Source: Meiothermus sp. CFH 77666 (GTDB lineage: Bacteria > Deinococcota > Deinococci > Deinococcales > Thermaceae). From it: DNA of 64,000 nt. Location: NCBI RefSeq assembly GCF_017497985.1, contig NZ_JAGDFV010000014.1:1-64000 (forward strand), given 5' to 3'. Made by a program: the position numbers and the translations under genes. Shown one piece after another: positions 45,537 to 54,522 of this stretch (position 1 is the first letter of the stretch; each line of letters begins with the position of its first letter). A model generated the notes under the pieces. That model was given only the letters and a program-made list of their open reading frames with translations. It made no database searches and was not told the origin of the DNA.

Positions 45537-46839
45537 GACCCCCAAACCGAACCGAACCAGAACCCTTCGGGTGGGCAATCTGGCCCGTGTGGAAGGGGAA
45601 GGGGCGCTGTATGTGCGGGTCAAGGGCCGCCAGGTGGAGGAGGTGCGGCTCGAGATCTTCGAGCCCCCCCGCTTTTTCGAGGCCTTTCTGCGCGGGCGCA
45701 GTTTTACCGAGGTGCCCGATATCACCGCCCGCATCTGCGGCATCTGTCCGGTGGCCTACCAGATGAGCTCGTGTCAGGCCCTGGAAGCCGCCCTGGGCGT
45801 ACAGGTGGAGGGCCCGCTCAAGGCCCTGCGGCGGCTTTTGTACTGCGGTGAGTGGATCGAGAGCCACACCCTGCACATCTACTTCCTGCACCTGCCCGAC
45901 TTTCTGGGCTACCCCGACGCGGTGCGGCTGGCCCAGGATCAGCCCCAGCGAGTGCAGGAGGCCCTGGCCCTCAAAAAAACCGGCAGCGAACTGATGACCC
46001 TGCTGGGCGGGCGGGAGATTCACCCCATCAACGTGAAGGTGGGCGGCTTCTACCGGGTCCCCCGCAAGGCTGAGCTTTTAGCCCTGCGAGACAGGCTCGA
46101 GCGGGCCCGTGAAATTGCCCAGCGGACGGTGCGTTTTGTGGGTAGCCTGGACTTCCCGGATTTCGCACCCGACTACACCTTTGTCTCGCTGCGTCAGGAG
46201 GGCGAGTACCCCATACTGGGAGGCCGCCTGGTTTCCAACCGGGGCCTGGACATTGCGGTTGCCGAGTTCGAGCAGTACTTCCACGAAGAGCACGTTGCCC
46301 ACTCCAACGCCCTGCACGCCACCCTGAAAGGCCAGCCCTACCTGGTGGGGCCGCTGGCCCGCTACAACCTGAACCATGACCAGCTTCCGGCCTCGGTGCA
46401 AGCGGTGGCCAGGGAAGCCGGTCTGGGGTCGGTCTGCCGCAACCCCTTCCAGAGCATCGTGGTGCGGGCGGTGGAGACCCTGTACGCCTGCGAGGAAGCG
46501 CTGCACCTGATAGACGCTTACGAGGAACCCGACCCGCCCAGTGTACCCGTGACCCCCAGGGCCGGGGCGGGCGCGGGTTGCAGCGAGGCCCCGCGCGGCA
46601 TCCTCTACCACCGCTACCGCATGGACGAACAGGGCCTGATTGCCGAGGCCAAAATTGTGCCCCCCACCTCGCAGAACCAGAAGATGATAGAGGAAGACCT
46701 ACGGCAGTTTGTGGCCGCGAACCTGGAACTTTCCAGGCCCGAACTCACCCTGCGCTGCGAGCAGACCATCCGCAACTACGACCCCTGCATCTCCTGCGCA
46801 ACCCACTTTCTGCGGCTGGACATCGAGCATGAGCCTTAG
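45529..46839 (+). CDS. hydA: [NiFe] hydrogenase large (alpha) subunit, group 3b type
   Basis: 436 residues from ATG 45529 with RBS AAGGAGG, overlapping hydD by eight bases. The L1 motif RICGIC gives Cys 70 and 73, and the L2 motif DPCISCATH at 418-426 gives Cys 420 and 423: the four Ni-Fe ligands are intact. Ten residues ([10 protein letters not shown]) follow L2 and would be the peptide removed by the maturation protease encoded next. It is bidirectional H2 oxidation/evolution coupled to NAD(P), possibly with S0 reduction, by analogy with archaeal sulfhydrogenases. Confidence 0.94.
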   Translation: MGETPKPNRTRTLRVGNLARVEGEGALYVRVKGRQVEEVRLEIFEPPRFFEAFLRGRSFTEVPDITARICGICPVAYQMSSCQALEAALGVQVEGPLKALRRLLYCGEWIESHTLHIYFLHLPDFLGYPDAVRLAQDQPQRVQEALALKKTGSELMTLLGGREIHPINVKVGGFYRVPRKAELLALRDRLERAREIAQRTVRFVGSLDFPDFAPDYTFVSLRQEGEYPILGGRLVSNRGLDIAVAEFEQYFHEEHVAHSNALHATLKGQPYLVGPLARYNLNHDQLPASVQAVAREAGLGSVCRNPFQSIVVRAVETLYACEEALHLIDAYEEPDPPSVPVTPRAGAGAGCSEAPRGILYHRYRMDEQGLIAEAKIVPPTSQNQKMIEEDLRQFVAANLELSRPELTLRCEQTIRNYDPCISCATHFLRLDIEHEP

Positions 46840-47311
46840 AGTGTTCGCCCTGGGCAACCCCTACCGCCAGGACGATGGGGTAGGGCCCTGGGTGGCCCGG
46901 CGTCTGCGGAAGGCGGGCCTCGAGGTCTTCGAGGCAACCGACGACCTGACCCGGCTGGTGGAGGGCCTGGCTGGAGCAGACGAAGCCTGGGTAGTGGAGG
47001 CGGTGGTCTCGGGCCGCCCGGCGGGAACCCTGCATGTGATGGAGGTGGGCCCCGAGCCCCTGCCCGCGGTGTTTGAACGCCTCAGCAGCCACTCCTTCAG
47101 CCTGGCCGAGGCCCTCGAGCTCGCCCGCACCCTGGGTTCTTTGCCGCCTCGCACCGTAATCTACGGCATCGAGGGGCGGCAGTTCGGCCTGGGCGAAGCA
47201 CTCAGCCCGGAGGTGAGGCAAGCCGCCGAGGAGGTCGTGCAAGCCATTCTGAGCAGAACGGGCCACCCAGGTAATACCCTGGTAACCAGCGCATGCCAGC
47301 ATGAGGAATGA
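46829..47311 (+). CDS. [NiFe] hydrogenase maturation endopeptidase
   Basis: 160 residues from ATG 46829, overlapping hydA by 11 bases. The N-terminus [20 protein letters not shown] is the HycI/HybD family start with the Ni-sensing Asp (QDDGVG). [16 protein letters not shown] and [18 protein letters not shown] follow the family. It cleaves the C-terminal peptide of HydA after nickel insertion. HypA-F genes are not in this window. Confidence 0.92.
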   Translation: MSLRVFALGNPYRQDDGVGPWVARRLRKAGLEVFEATDDLTRLVEGLAGADEAWVVEAVVSGRPAGTLHVMEVGPEPLPAVFERLSSHSFSLAEALELARTLGSLPPRTVIYGIEGRQFGLGEALSPEVRQAAEEVVQAILSRTGHPGNTLVTSACQHEE

Positions 47312-49839
47312 GCGCTATGAACGCCCAACGACCTTTGTCCGGACTAAGCGAAGCAGAAGCTCAAAGACGCCTGCGCACCCACGGCCCCAACGCCCTGCCC
47401 GAGAAGCGTTCCGAGGCGTTGTGGCGACGCTTTTTGCATCAGTTCAAAAGCCCCCTTATCTACATTCTGCTCTTTGCCCTGGCGGTGGACTTTGGGGGGT
47501 GGTGGCTCGAGGGGCGGCATGGCTGGCCGCTGGAGTCCCTGGTCATCGGGCTGATTCTGCTGCTCAACGCAGGCCTGGGCACCTGGCAGGAGCGCAAATC
47601 GGAAGCCGCACTGCTCAAGCTCAAACGCCTGTCCAGCCCCCTGGTCTGGGTGGAGCGCGATGGGGCCTGGGCAGAGCGCCCCAGCCGGGAACTGGTACCC
47701 GGCGACCTGGTGCGCCTCGAGGCCGGCGACCGGGTGCCCGCCGACGTGAGGCTTCTGGAAGGCAGCCCGCTGGTGGATGAGTCGGTCTTGACCGGCGAGA
47801 GCCTGCCCGCCGAAAAAGAGGTGGGCCAGGAACTTTTTAGCGGAACCCTGCTGGTGCGGGGCAAGGCCTTTGCCGAGGTATTGCGCACCGGCTCCGAGAG
47901 CGCTTTAGGCAAGCTGGCGGCCTTGTTGGGCGAGATTCGCGCCGAGCCCACGCCACTCGAGCGCGACCTGCACCACTTTGGCAATCAGGTAGCCCGGTGG
48001 GTGCTGGTGCTGGCCGGGGCGCTGGTGCTGCTGGGCCTCTTCACCGAAGGAGCAGGCCGGCTCCCACAGGTTTTTCTGTTTGCCGTGGCCCTGGCGGTGG
48101 CCGCCGTGCCCGAGGGGCTTCCGGCGGTGCTGACCCTGACCCTCTCGCTGGGGGTGGAGCGCATGGCCACCCGCAAGGCGGTGGTACGCAAACTTTCGGC
48201 GGTAGAAGCGCTGGGCTCGGTAACGGTCATTGCCACCGACAAAACCGGCACCCTCACCGAAAACCGCATGGAGGTGCGGGCCCTGGACAGCCCCGACCCC
48301 GCCCTGGCGCAGGTAGCCCTGGCCCTAGCCAACGACGCCGACCACGGCATCGGCGACCCCATGGATCTGGCCTTGCTGCACTACGTAGGTCGGCAGGGGG
48401 TACAGGTAGAAACTCTGCGGCAGAGCCACCCCCGCCTTTCCGAACGGGCCTTTGAGAGCAGCCACAAGTTTCAGCGGGTCACGGTAGAGGCCCCACAGGG
48501 CCCGGTGAGCTACCTCAAGGGGGCCCCCGAGGTACTGCTGGGGCGCTCCAACCTGCCCCCACACGAGTACCAGTCCTGGCAGGAGAAAGCCCTGGCCTAC
48601 GCCGCCGAAGGCTACCGGGTGCTGGGGGTGGCCTGGGGGCGCGGCGAAACCGAAGAAAACCTGCAATTTCTGGGTCTGGTGCTGTTCTGGGATCCGCCCC
48701 GGCCCGAAGTGCCCGAGGCCATCCGCAAAGCCCAGGCAGCGGGCATCCGGGTCTTGATGGTCACCGGCGACCACCCTGCCACAGCCCTGGCCATCGCCCA
48801 CCAGATCGGCATTCCCGGCGAACGCGTCATCACCGGTAGCGACCTGGAAGACTACACCCCCCAGGCCCTGGCCCAGGCGGTGCGCGAGGTCAATGTGTTT
48901 GCCCGGGTCTCGCCCCAGCACAAGCTCAAGCTGGTGGAATTGCTCCAGTCCAGCGGCGAAGTGGTGGCCATGACCGGCGACGGCGTGAACGATGCCCCCG
49001 CCCTCAAACGCGCCGATGTGGGCGTGGCGATGGGACAGCGCGGCTCGGACGTGAGTCGCGAGGTGGCCGACCTGGTCTTACTGGACGACAATTTCGCCAC
49101 CATCGTAACCGCCATCGAGGAAGGGCGCAACATCTACGAGAACATCCAGAAATTCATTCGCTTCCTGTTCTCCACCAACCTCTCGGAAGTGCTGGTAGTG
49201 GCCATTGGGGCCCTGGCTGCGGCCCTCCTGAACCTGCGGGATGCCACCGGAGCCCTGCTGCTCCCCCTCACGGCGGTGCAAATCCTGTGGATTAATCTGA
49301 TTACCGATGGCCTGCCCGCCCTCTCGCTCACCCTGGACAAAAACCCCAGCGTCATGCAGCACCCGCCCCGGCCTCCCAAGGCCCCCTTGCTGGATGGCCC
49401 TTCCCTGCGCTTTGTGCTGGTGAGCGGAATCATCAAGGCGCTGTGCGCACTGGGGCTTTTGGGCTTGCTGCCGCGCTGGGGGTATAGCCTCGAGGCCACC
49501 CGCAGCGCTACCTTCCACTTCATGGCTATTGGACAGCTTTTCTTTGCCTACCCCGCCCGCCACACCCACCTGTTTCCCCTGCCCAACCTCTGGCTTCACG
49601 GCGCGGTGCTGCTGGGGATGGCCGTACAGTTCCTGGTAGGCATGCTCCCCGCCAGTATTCTTGCGCTGGATCTGGTTCCGCTGCCCCTGCTGCTCTGGGG
49701 GGTGCTACTCGGCACAGCCCTGTTGGCCTGGGGCCTGGCCGAGCTAACCAGCCGCATCTTTTGGCGTAACCACCGGGGTCTGCCCTACACCCGGCAAGCC
49801 ATAGCTGAAGGACGGCGCAATACTACCACCCGGCTATAG
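47308..49839 (+). CDS. cation-transporting P-type ATPase (Ca2+-ATPase-like, type II)
   Basis: 843 residues with eight to ten membrane helices. The actuator has [17 protein letters not shown]. The M4 motif [17 protein letters not shown] is of the SERCA/PMR1/Na,K type, not the CPx metal type. The phosphorylated Asp is D311 in [11 protein letters not shown]. The N domain has [10 protein letters not shown], the P domain [11 protein letters not shown] and [18 protein letters not shown]. The C-terminal six-helix extension is present. It probably exports Ca2+ or another divalent cation. It starts at ATGA overlapping the maturation-protease stop, so translation is coupled to the hydrogenase operon. 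Confidence 0.92.
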   Translation: MSAMNAQRPLSGLSEAEAQRRLRTHGPNALPEKRSEALWRRFLHQFKSPLIYILLFALAVDFGGWWLEGRHGWPLESLVIGLILLLNAGLGTWQERKSEAALLKLKRLSSPLVWVERDGAWAERPSRELVPGDLVRLEAGDRVPADVRLLEGSPLVDESVLTGESLPAEKEVGQELFSGTLLVRGKAFAEVLRTGSESALGKLAALLGEIRAEPTPLERDLHHFGNQVARWVLVLAGALVLLGLFTEGAGRLPQVFLFAVALAVAAVPEGLPAVLTLTLSLGVERMATRKAVVRKLSAVEALGSVTVIATDKTGTLTENRMEVRALDSPDPALAQVALALANDADHGIGDPMDLALLHYVGRQGVQVETLRQSHPRLSERAFESSHKFQRVTVEAPQGPVSYLKGAPEVLLGRSNLPPHEYQSWQEKALAYAAEGYRVLGVAWGRGETEENLQFLGLVLFWDPPRPEVPEAIRKAQAAGIRVLMVTGDHPATALAIAHQIGIPGERVITGSDLEDYTPQALAQAVREVNVFARVSPQHKLKLVELLQSSGEVVAMTGDGVNDAPALKRADVGVAMGQRGSDVSREVADLVLLDDNFATIVTAIEEGRNIYENIQKFIRFLFSTNLSEVLVVAIGALAAALLNLRDATGALLLPLTAVQILWINLITDGLPALSLTLDKNPSVMQHPPRPPKAPLLDGPSLRFVLVSGIIKALCALGLLGLLPRWGYSLEATRSATFHFMAIGQLFFAYPARHTHLFPLPNLWLHGAVLLGMAVQFLVGMLPASILALDLVPLPLLLWGVLLGTALLAWGLAELTSRIFWRNHRGLPYTRQAIAEGRRNTTTRL

Positions 49840-49843
49840 GCTC

Positions 49844-51052
49844 TCAGCGGCGCTCCACTGCCAAGGCCCTACGCTGGGCCTCCTCGAGGGCCTGGCGGGG
49901 GTTGGCATTGCCCTTCAGGACACGCTCGAGGGCATCTTCCAGGAAGCTGTACCAGAGGGTCACTTCGGGGTCCTGTGCCCAGGAGGCCGCCTGCTCGAGG
50001 CCGCTAAAGGCCACCCGGCGGCGGGGGTCTTCACGGTAGAAATCCTCTAGCAAAGGCTGGGCCGCGCGGCGCATGGGCAGGCAGTAGGTGGCCTTGACCC
50101 ACTCGGCCATGCTGGCAGGCTCCATCCAGTAGCGCCACAGGGCCACCACCCCTCTGGCCTGGGCCTCGCTGGCCCCGCGCAACACCATCAGATTCCCCCC
50201 GGCCAGCGGCAGCTTGCCGTCGGGTGTGCGGGGCACGGGAGCCACCCCCAGGCGGAAGGGAATGGGGGTGCGGTTTTCCAGCACCGGCCAGACCGTTACC
50301 GGCGCGATACCCATAAAGGTTTTGGTACGCACAAAGTCCACCAGGGCAAACTGGGCCTCGGCGATGTTACGGCTCTGGGCACTCCCCGCACGCACCAGGC
50401 TTTGCAAATACTCGAGGCTCTGCACCACCCTGGCATCGGTGAAGTTGGGACGTCCATCGCGCACCAGTTGCCCACCCCGGCTCATCACTACCGCATTGAA
50501 GCTGTAAATGTCGCTCAGGATGGTAAAACCGCGGGCTGCTCGAGTGGTCAGTTGCTCGGCCACTGCGGCCAGGGCTTCCCAGGTCTGGGGCGGACTCTGG
50601 CGGCGGGCCGCCATCTGGTCGGCATTAAAAAACAGCACCGGCAGGTGCAGCTCCACCGGCAAGGCATAGGTTCGGCCCCGAAAGCGCCCGGTCTCGAGCA
50701 ACCCCGGATAGAAATCGGTGGGCAGATTACCCAGGTATTCGTCCAGCGGCAGGGCCAGGTTCTCCTGCACGGCCCGGCTGACAAACGAGACCTCGCCATA
50801 GTAAAGCTGGGGTGGATTACCTGCCCGGATGGCCGAGGTGAGCTTGAGGCCCCCTTCGCGCAGGTCGCCCACGTACTGCGCTGCAATGCGGTACTCCCGC
50901 TGGCGGCCATTGAACTCGCCCACAATTTTTTCCAGCGCCTCCCGCCCAGGAGAGTCCAACGTGTGCCAGAAAGAAATTTCTACGGGTCTTTGGGCGTAGG
51001 CAATGCCACACAACAAGCCTATAGACAGCCATCGTAGGAGCGCAACGTTCAC
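49844..51052 (-). CDS. extracellular sugar-binding protein (ABC family 1), orphan
   Basis: 402 residues with a signal peptide (LLRWLSIGLLCGIAYA). The mature part is a family 1 solute-binding protein: ISFWHTLDSPGREALEKIVGEFN at the start, LPVELHLPVLFFNADQMAARR, and FRLGVAPVPRTPDGKLPLAGGN. These fit a glycerol-3-phosphate or oligosaccharide binder of the UgpB type. No permeases or ATPase adjoin it. GTG start with TAAGCT (a TANNNT element) six bases upstream and no Shine-Dalgarno, so it may be leaderless. R1f begins 41 bp upstream. Confidence 0.87.
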   Translation of the reverse strand: MNVALLRWLSIGLLCGIAYAQRPVEISFWHTLDSPGREALEKIVGEFNGRQREYRIAAQYVGDLREGGLKLTSAIRAGNPPQLYYGEVSFVSRAVQENLALPLDEYLGNLPTDFYPGLLETGRFRGRTYALPVELHLPVLFFNADQMAARRQSPPQTWEALAAVAEQLTTRAARGFTILSDIYSFNAVVMSRGGQLVRDGRPNFTDARVVQSLEYLQSLVRAGSAQSRNIAEAQFALVDFVRTKTFMGIAPVTVWPVLENRTPIPFRLGVAPVPRTPDGKLPLAGGNLMVLRGASEAQARGVVALWRYWMEPASMAEWVKATYCLPMRRAAQPLLEDFYREDPRRRVAFSGLEQAASWAQDPEVTLWYSFLEDALERVLKGNANPRQALEEAQRRALAVERR

Positions 51053-51092
51053 TGGTTTAGCTTAGGACAAAATTCTGAAGGCACCCTGAAGA

Positions 51093-51264
51093 CATATCCC
51101 GACCTTCACCAACGTTGTTGCCCGCGAAAACGAGAATGCGTCTGAGCCAGATGCAGGTTGCGCACCCCAACGGGTACTTGGGTTTCGAGTTTTCCGATGA
51201 CCACTGTTCTGTTCGGGATAGGGCTTCCTTGAGGTCGGATGGCTCGAGATTCGCGAAGAGCGTT
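51093..51264 (-). repeat. Dispersed repeat family R1 (long form), copy f
   Basis: On the minus strand: GAACGCTCTTCGCGAATCTC, GAGCCATCCGACC, GAACAGAACAGTGGTCATCGG, then the long-form block with CGAAACCCAAG and GCATTCTCGTTTTCGCGGGC. It ends GTGAAGGTCGGGATATG. Confidence 0.75.
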
Positions 51265-51531
51265 CTGGGTAGTACGTTGGCCCTGCCATTGACCCGCACC
51301 CCCATCGAGTAAGGCCCGGCCCGAGGGGCCGCCCTTGCGGGGCTGGTGGGGGCTGGCCTGTATGCAAGCGTTACCGAAAAACATTGGGGCTCCGCTTCAC
51401 AGGATTTCGTAGCCGACATAACAGCCATCAACCGCGAGGCCCCGGAGGAGGGCTGTTGCAGGGGCTACGAACGGTTCAGGGCTTCAAAGGGGGGAAGTAA
51501 CCAAAGGGCGTGACACAGGCATTCTTTCACA

Positions 51532-51555
51532 CCTAAAGAAATGCTAAACTTTAGG
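51532..51555. promoter_or_regulatory. Inverted repeat, possible operator
   Basis: CCTAAAG, ten bases, CTTTAGG: a perfect 7+7 inverted repeat, with TAAACT inside its right half as a possible -10. It lies 175 bp before the small secreted protein. Confidence 0.35.
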
Positions 51556-51729
51556 GGCTGGTATTTGCACTAGCATTGAAGCTGGAATTGCCTGGCATTG
51601 AACGCAATCAAGCGCACAGGGAGCACCCCTTGATTCTGAGAACCGCACCCACCCCGCTCTATCAGGTTAAAATGCCCTTTATCGGAATCCCATGCGCCTT
51701 TTCAGGGAGCCTTGCATAGTGGTGTGACC

Positions 51730-52089
51730 ATGCGCAGTCTTCTATTGGCCTTTGTATTAGCACTTGCACCGCTGCCCAACCTCCCCTACATTCCATCGGG
51801 AAGCGAGATTCGGGTGGTGTCCCCCGATTTACTCACGGTGTATGTGGTCTGGCAGGTGGATGAACGCAACCTGGTTTTGCAAAGCAAGCTGCCCGCCCCC
51901 GCCAACCGGGAGGTTCGGGTGCTGTTCCGGGTGGATGGAGGCTACCGCCCCCCGTACAATGGAATCACCACCCCCCGGGGGGATATCGCACTGATGATCC
52001 AGGGCGAACGTGTTAGTCTGAACGAGCTTTTGACCCGTACATACCGTCTGAACCTGCCCAATGGGCGCGTCTTGCCGGAGGTTCGATGA
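51730..52089 (+). CDS. small secreted protein coupled to a two-component system
   Basis: 119 residues from ATG 51730 (six upstream in-frame codons ignored). Signal peptide MRSLLLAFVLALAPLP. The mature part is beta-rich (SEIRVVSPDLLTVYVVWQVD, REVRVLFRVDGGYRPPYNG). I recognise no family. Its stop overlaps the response regulator start (ATGA), so it is translated together with the two-component system and could be a periplasmic accessory of the sensor kinase; that is inference. Confidence 0.65.
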   Translation: MRSLLLAFVLALAPLPNLPYIPSGSEIRVVSPDLLTVYVVWQVDERNLVLQSKLPAPANREVRVLFRVDGGYRPPYNGITTPRGDIALMIQGERVSLNELLTRTYRLNLPNGRVLPEVR

Positions 52090-52760
52090 AACGCATTCTG
52101 CTGATTGAAGACGACCCCGAAATTGCTCACCTCTTGCAGCTCGAGCTTGGCGAGGCCGGCTACACCGTAGACTGGGCCCCAGGGGGCATGCCGGGCCTGG
52201 TGCGCCTGCGCGAAGCGGTGCCCGATCTGGTCATTCTCGACCTGGGCTTGCCGGATTTGGACGGGGGCGAGGTGGCCCGCCGCATTCGGGCCGGCTACGA
52301 AGTGCCCATCATTGTCCTGACCGCTGCCGATGCGGTCGAGCGCAAGGTCAGCCTGCTCTCCGACGGAGCCGATGACTACATCGTAAAGCCCTTCCACCCC
52401 GCCGAGCTACTGGCCCGCATCCAGGTGCAGCTGCGCCACCGCGAGGGGGGCGAGCAGATCAGTGTGGGGGGCCTGGAAGTGCATCTGGCCAAACGCCAGG
52501 TGCTCTTCGACGGGCAGGAACTGCGCCTCTCGCCCAAGGAGTTCGAGTTGCTCTCGCTCCTCGTGAGCCGCGCCGGCAAGGTGTTTAGCCGCCAGGAGAT
52601 CGAGGAGCATCTGTGGGGACGCCAGCTCGAGCGCGACTCCAACGTAGTAGACGTCCACATTGCCAACCTGCGCTCCAAGCTACGCGAGGCCGGGGCCTAT
52701 GGCTACCTGCGTACCGTGCGGGGGGTGGGTTACGCCCTGCGCCAGCGTGAAGCCGAGTGA
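52086..52760 (+). CDS. OmpR/PhoB-family response regulator
   Basis: 224 residues. The receiver domain has Asp 9 and 10, phospho-acceptor D52 in LDLGLPDLDG, T79 and K101 in the KPF motif. The C-terminal winged helix has LRLSPKEFELLSLLVSRAGKVF-type and RDSNVVDVHIANLRSKLRE, with the RTVRGVGYAL wing. The partner histidine kinase follows, but an R1 repeat lies between the two genes. Confidence 0.95.
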   Translation: MKRILLIEDDPEIAHLLQLELGEAGYTVDWAPGGMPGLVRLREAVPDLVILDLGLPDLDGGEVARRIRAGYEVPIIVLTAADAVERKVSLLSDGADDYIVKPFHPAELLARIQVQLRHREGGEQISVGGLEVHLAKRQVLFDGQELRLSPKEFELLSLLVSRAGKVFSRQEIEEHLWGRQLERDSNVVDVHIANLRSKLREAGAYGYLRTVRGVGYALRQREAE

Positions 52761-52833
52761 GCGCCTGGTGGCGTGCCAAGAGGGTTCGGCGCTAAGCGCA
52801 AACAACATGGCCCTTATGGCCCATCTCCGCGGC

Positions 52834-52942
52834 TTAGAGCGCTCTTCACAAATTTTGAGCCATCTGGATATGGGAAAGCTTTGTCCTGGACAGAACAGTG
52901 GCCGCCGGGATGGGCGGCCATGTCTGTGAAGAGCTCAATATG
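52834..52942. repeat. Dispersed repeat family R1, copy c (between regulator and kinase genes)
   Basis: TTAGAGCGCTCTTCACAAAT, TTGAGCCATCTGG, GCTTTGTCCTGGACAGAACA, GTGGCCGCCGGGATGGGCGG, CCATGTCTGTGAAGAGCTCA ending ATATG. This is the best-preserved short copy. Its last three bases form the start codon of the kinase gene. Confidence 0.85.
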
Positions 52943-54301
52943 TCCTTCCGCACCCGACTGATCCTGGCTTATACGATCCTGTGGGTGCTGATTCTGGCCT
53001 TGACCCTGACCATTGCCGTCTACAGCATCAATTTCGGTCTGTACGGGCAGGTCGAGCGTACCCTGTTGCGCTACGTGAACGAGGTAGCCCAGCTCTATGC
53101 CTCGGGCCGCGCCGGGGAGATCAGCCTGCCCCGCTCGGGCCCGGTAAACGTGAGCTTTTACAGTTCGGGTGGGCAGCTCCTGATTGCACCCAGCCCTGAC
53201 TTTGACCAGAAAGTACCCAAAAACTATATCCGTGCGGCCAGCAGCACCGCCAAGCCCTATTACGCCCCTGGCTATATGGCCGCCTATCAGGAAATCCCGG
53301 GGGCGGTGGTAGCGGTCAGTCAGGATACCCGCTATATCGAGAGTATTTCGGTTACGGTGCGCAACACCCTGATTCAGGGGATGGCCTTTCTGCTGCCCCT
53401 GGGCGCCCTCCTGATTGTGCTGGCGGCCCGTCTTTCGCTCATTCCGCTGCACCGGGCGGCCTCCGAGGTGGACAAGCGCGGCCCGCGCAACCTCGAGCCC
53501 ATCCACTACACCGGCCCCAAGGACGACCTGGGGGTAATGGTGGAGAAGGTCAACGACCTGCTGGGCGAGCTGCGCGAGGCCCAGGCCCGCGAACGGGCCT
53601 TTCTGGCCGAGGTTTCGCACGAACTTCGCACCCCCCTGACCTCGCTGAACGGCTACCTCGAGCGCCTCAGCCGCAACCCCAGCGATACCGAGATGCTCGA
53701 GCGGGCCCGCAAAATTGCCGCCCACACCGCCCGCATGGTGCAGGACCTGCTGGCCCTGGCCCGGGGCGAGGCCGAGCGTAGCGTGAATGCCCACATCGTC
53801 AACCTGGGCGACCTGCTGCGCCAGGCTGTGGGCGAGTATCCCGGCGTGGTGCTCAAGATGCCCGCCGAGTTTCCCGAGGTGCTGGGCGACCCCGACCGCC
53901 TCTTGCAGCTCGCACGAAACCTTATCGCCAACGCAATACGGGCTGCCGGTGCCCCCGAAAAGGTGCAGGTGCGGGTCTGGATGGTCAAGGAACCCACCGA
54001 CAACCCCCCCGACCCCTACGAGTCCGCCGACGAGCTTCGCACCACCTCCACCCCCGAGATGAAACCACCCAAGCAGCCCTGGGCCGCTTTTGCCATTGTG
54101 GACCGCGGGCCGGGCATCGCCCCCGAGGTGCTGCCCCGGCTCTTCACGCGGTTTGCCAGGGGCCCCGAGGGCGGCACTGGGCTGGGGCTGGCCATTGCCA
54201 AGCAGATTGCCGAGGCCCACGGGGGCGAGATTCGGGTCGCCAGCCGACCCGGCGAGACCCGCTTCACGGTGTTTTTGCCGCTCTTGCTGGAGGAAGAGTA
54301 A
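52940..54301 (+). CDS. sensor histidine kinase
   Basis: 453 residues from ATG 52940 (MSFRTRLILAYTILW); the frame upstream lies in repeat R1c. Two membrane helices (about 8-32 and 140-165) enclose a periplasmic sensor region of about 110 residues. A short linker leads to the H-box FLAEVSHELRTPLTSLNGYL with phospho-His 227. The N-box is LARNLIANAIRAAG and the G-boxes VDRGPGIAP and GGTGLGLAIAKQIAEAHGG. It has a Pro/Asp-rich insertion (EPTDNPPDPYES) between N and G boxes. Partner of the response regulator at 52086. Confidence 0.93.
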   Translation: MSFRTRLILAYTILWVLILALTLTIAVYSINFGLYGQVERTLLRYVNEVAQLYASGRAGEISLPRSGPVNVSFYSSGGQLLIAPSPDFDQKVPKNYIRAASSTAKPYYAPGYMAAYQEIPGAVVAVSQDTRYIESISVTVRNTLIQGMAFLLPLGALLIVLAARLSLIPLHRAASEVDKRGPRNLEPIHYTGPKDDLGVMVEKVNDLLGELREAQARERAFLAEVSHELRTPLTSLNGYLERLSRNPSDTEMLERARKIAAHTARMVQDLLALARGEAERSVNAHIVNLGDLLRQAVGEYPGVVLKMPAEFPEVLGDPDRLLQLARNLIANAIRAAGAPEKVQVRVWMVKEPTDNPPDPYESADELRTTSTPEMKPPKQPWAAFAIVDRGPGIAPEVLPRLFTRFARGPEGGTGLGLAIAKQIAEAHGGEIRVASRPGETRFTVFLPLLLEEE

Positions 54302-54322
54302 TTTCAACAATCGAGCGGATAG

Positions 54323-54448
54323 CCAACTTTCAACATGTAAACAAGTGGAAGTAGGTGGTAGGAGGTAAGCAGTGGGTCTCCGACGCCTATTCCCTGCTCC
54401 TTACCTCATCACTCCCGAAGTATGCAAAGTGTTCAAGCAAAGATAGCA
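54323..54448. repeat. Dispersed repeat family R2, copy b
   Basis: CCAACTTTCAACATG at the left, GTAGGTGGTAGGAGGTAAGC, CTCCTTACCTCATCACTCCC, and the right end AGTATGCAAAGTGTTCAAGC followed by AAAGATAGCAA. Confidence 0.75.
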
Positions 54449-54487
54449 AACAAGATCACAGGTCGAGCCGGTACGGGTTTTTGTAAT

Positions 54488-54522
54488 TTGCACACCTTTG
54501 CAAACTTTCGTATGCTTGCGTT
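54488..54522 (+). promoter_or_regulatory. Leaderless promoter of deoR with embedded operator
   Basis: -35 TTGCAC (54488-54493), 17-bp spacer, -10 TATGCT (54511-54516), six bases, ATG. The spacer contains CTTTGCAAACTTTCG, which matches one strand of the operator found before the sugar-binding-protein gene. Autoregulation is therefore likely. Confidence 0.7.

Larger units (their letters stand above)
51053..51729. other. Non-coding stretch with repeat R1f and an inverted repeat
   Basis: 677 bp between divergent genes. It contains R1f (51093-51264) and the CCTAAAG/CTTTAGG inverted repeat (51532-51555). TAAAAT, a -10 candidate for the small secreted protein, lies near 51670. The remaining sequence shows no gene. 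Confidence 0.65.
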
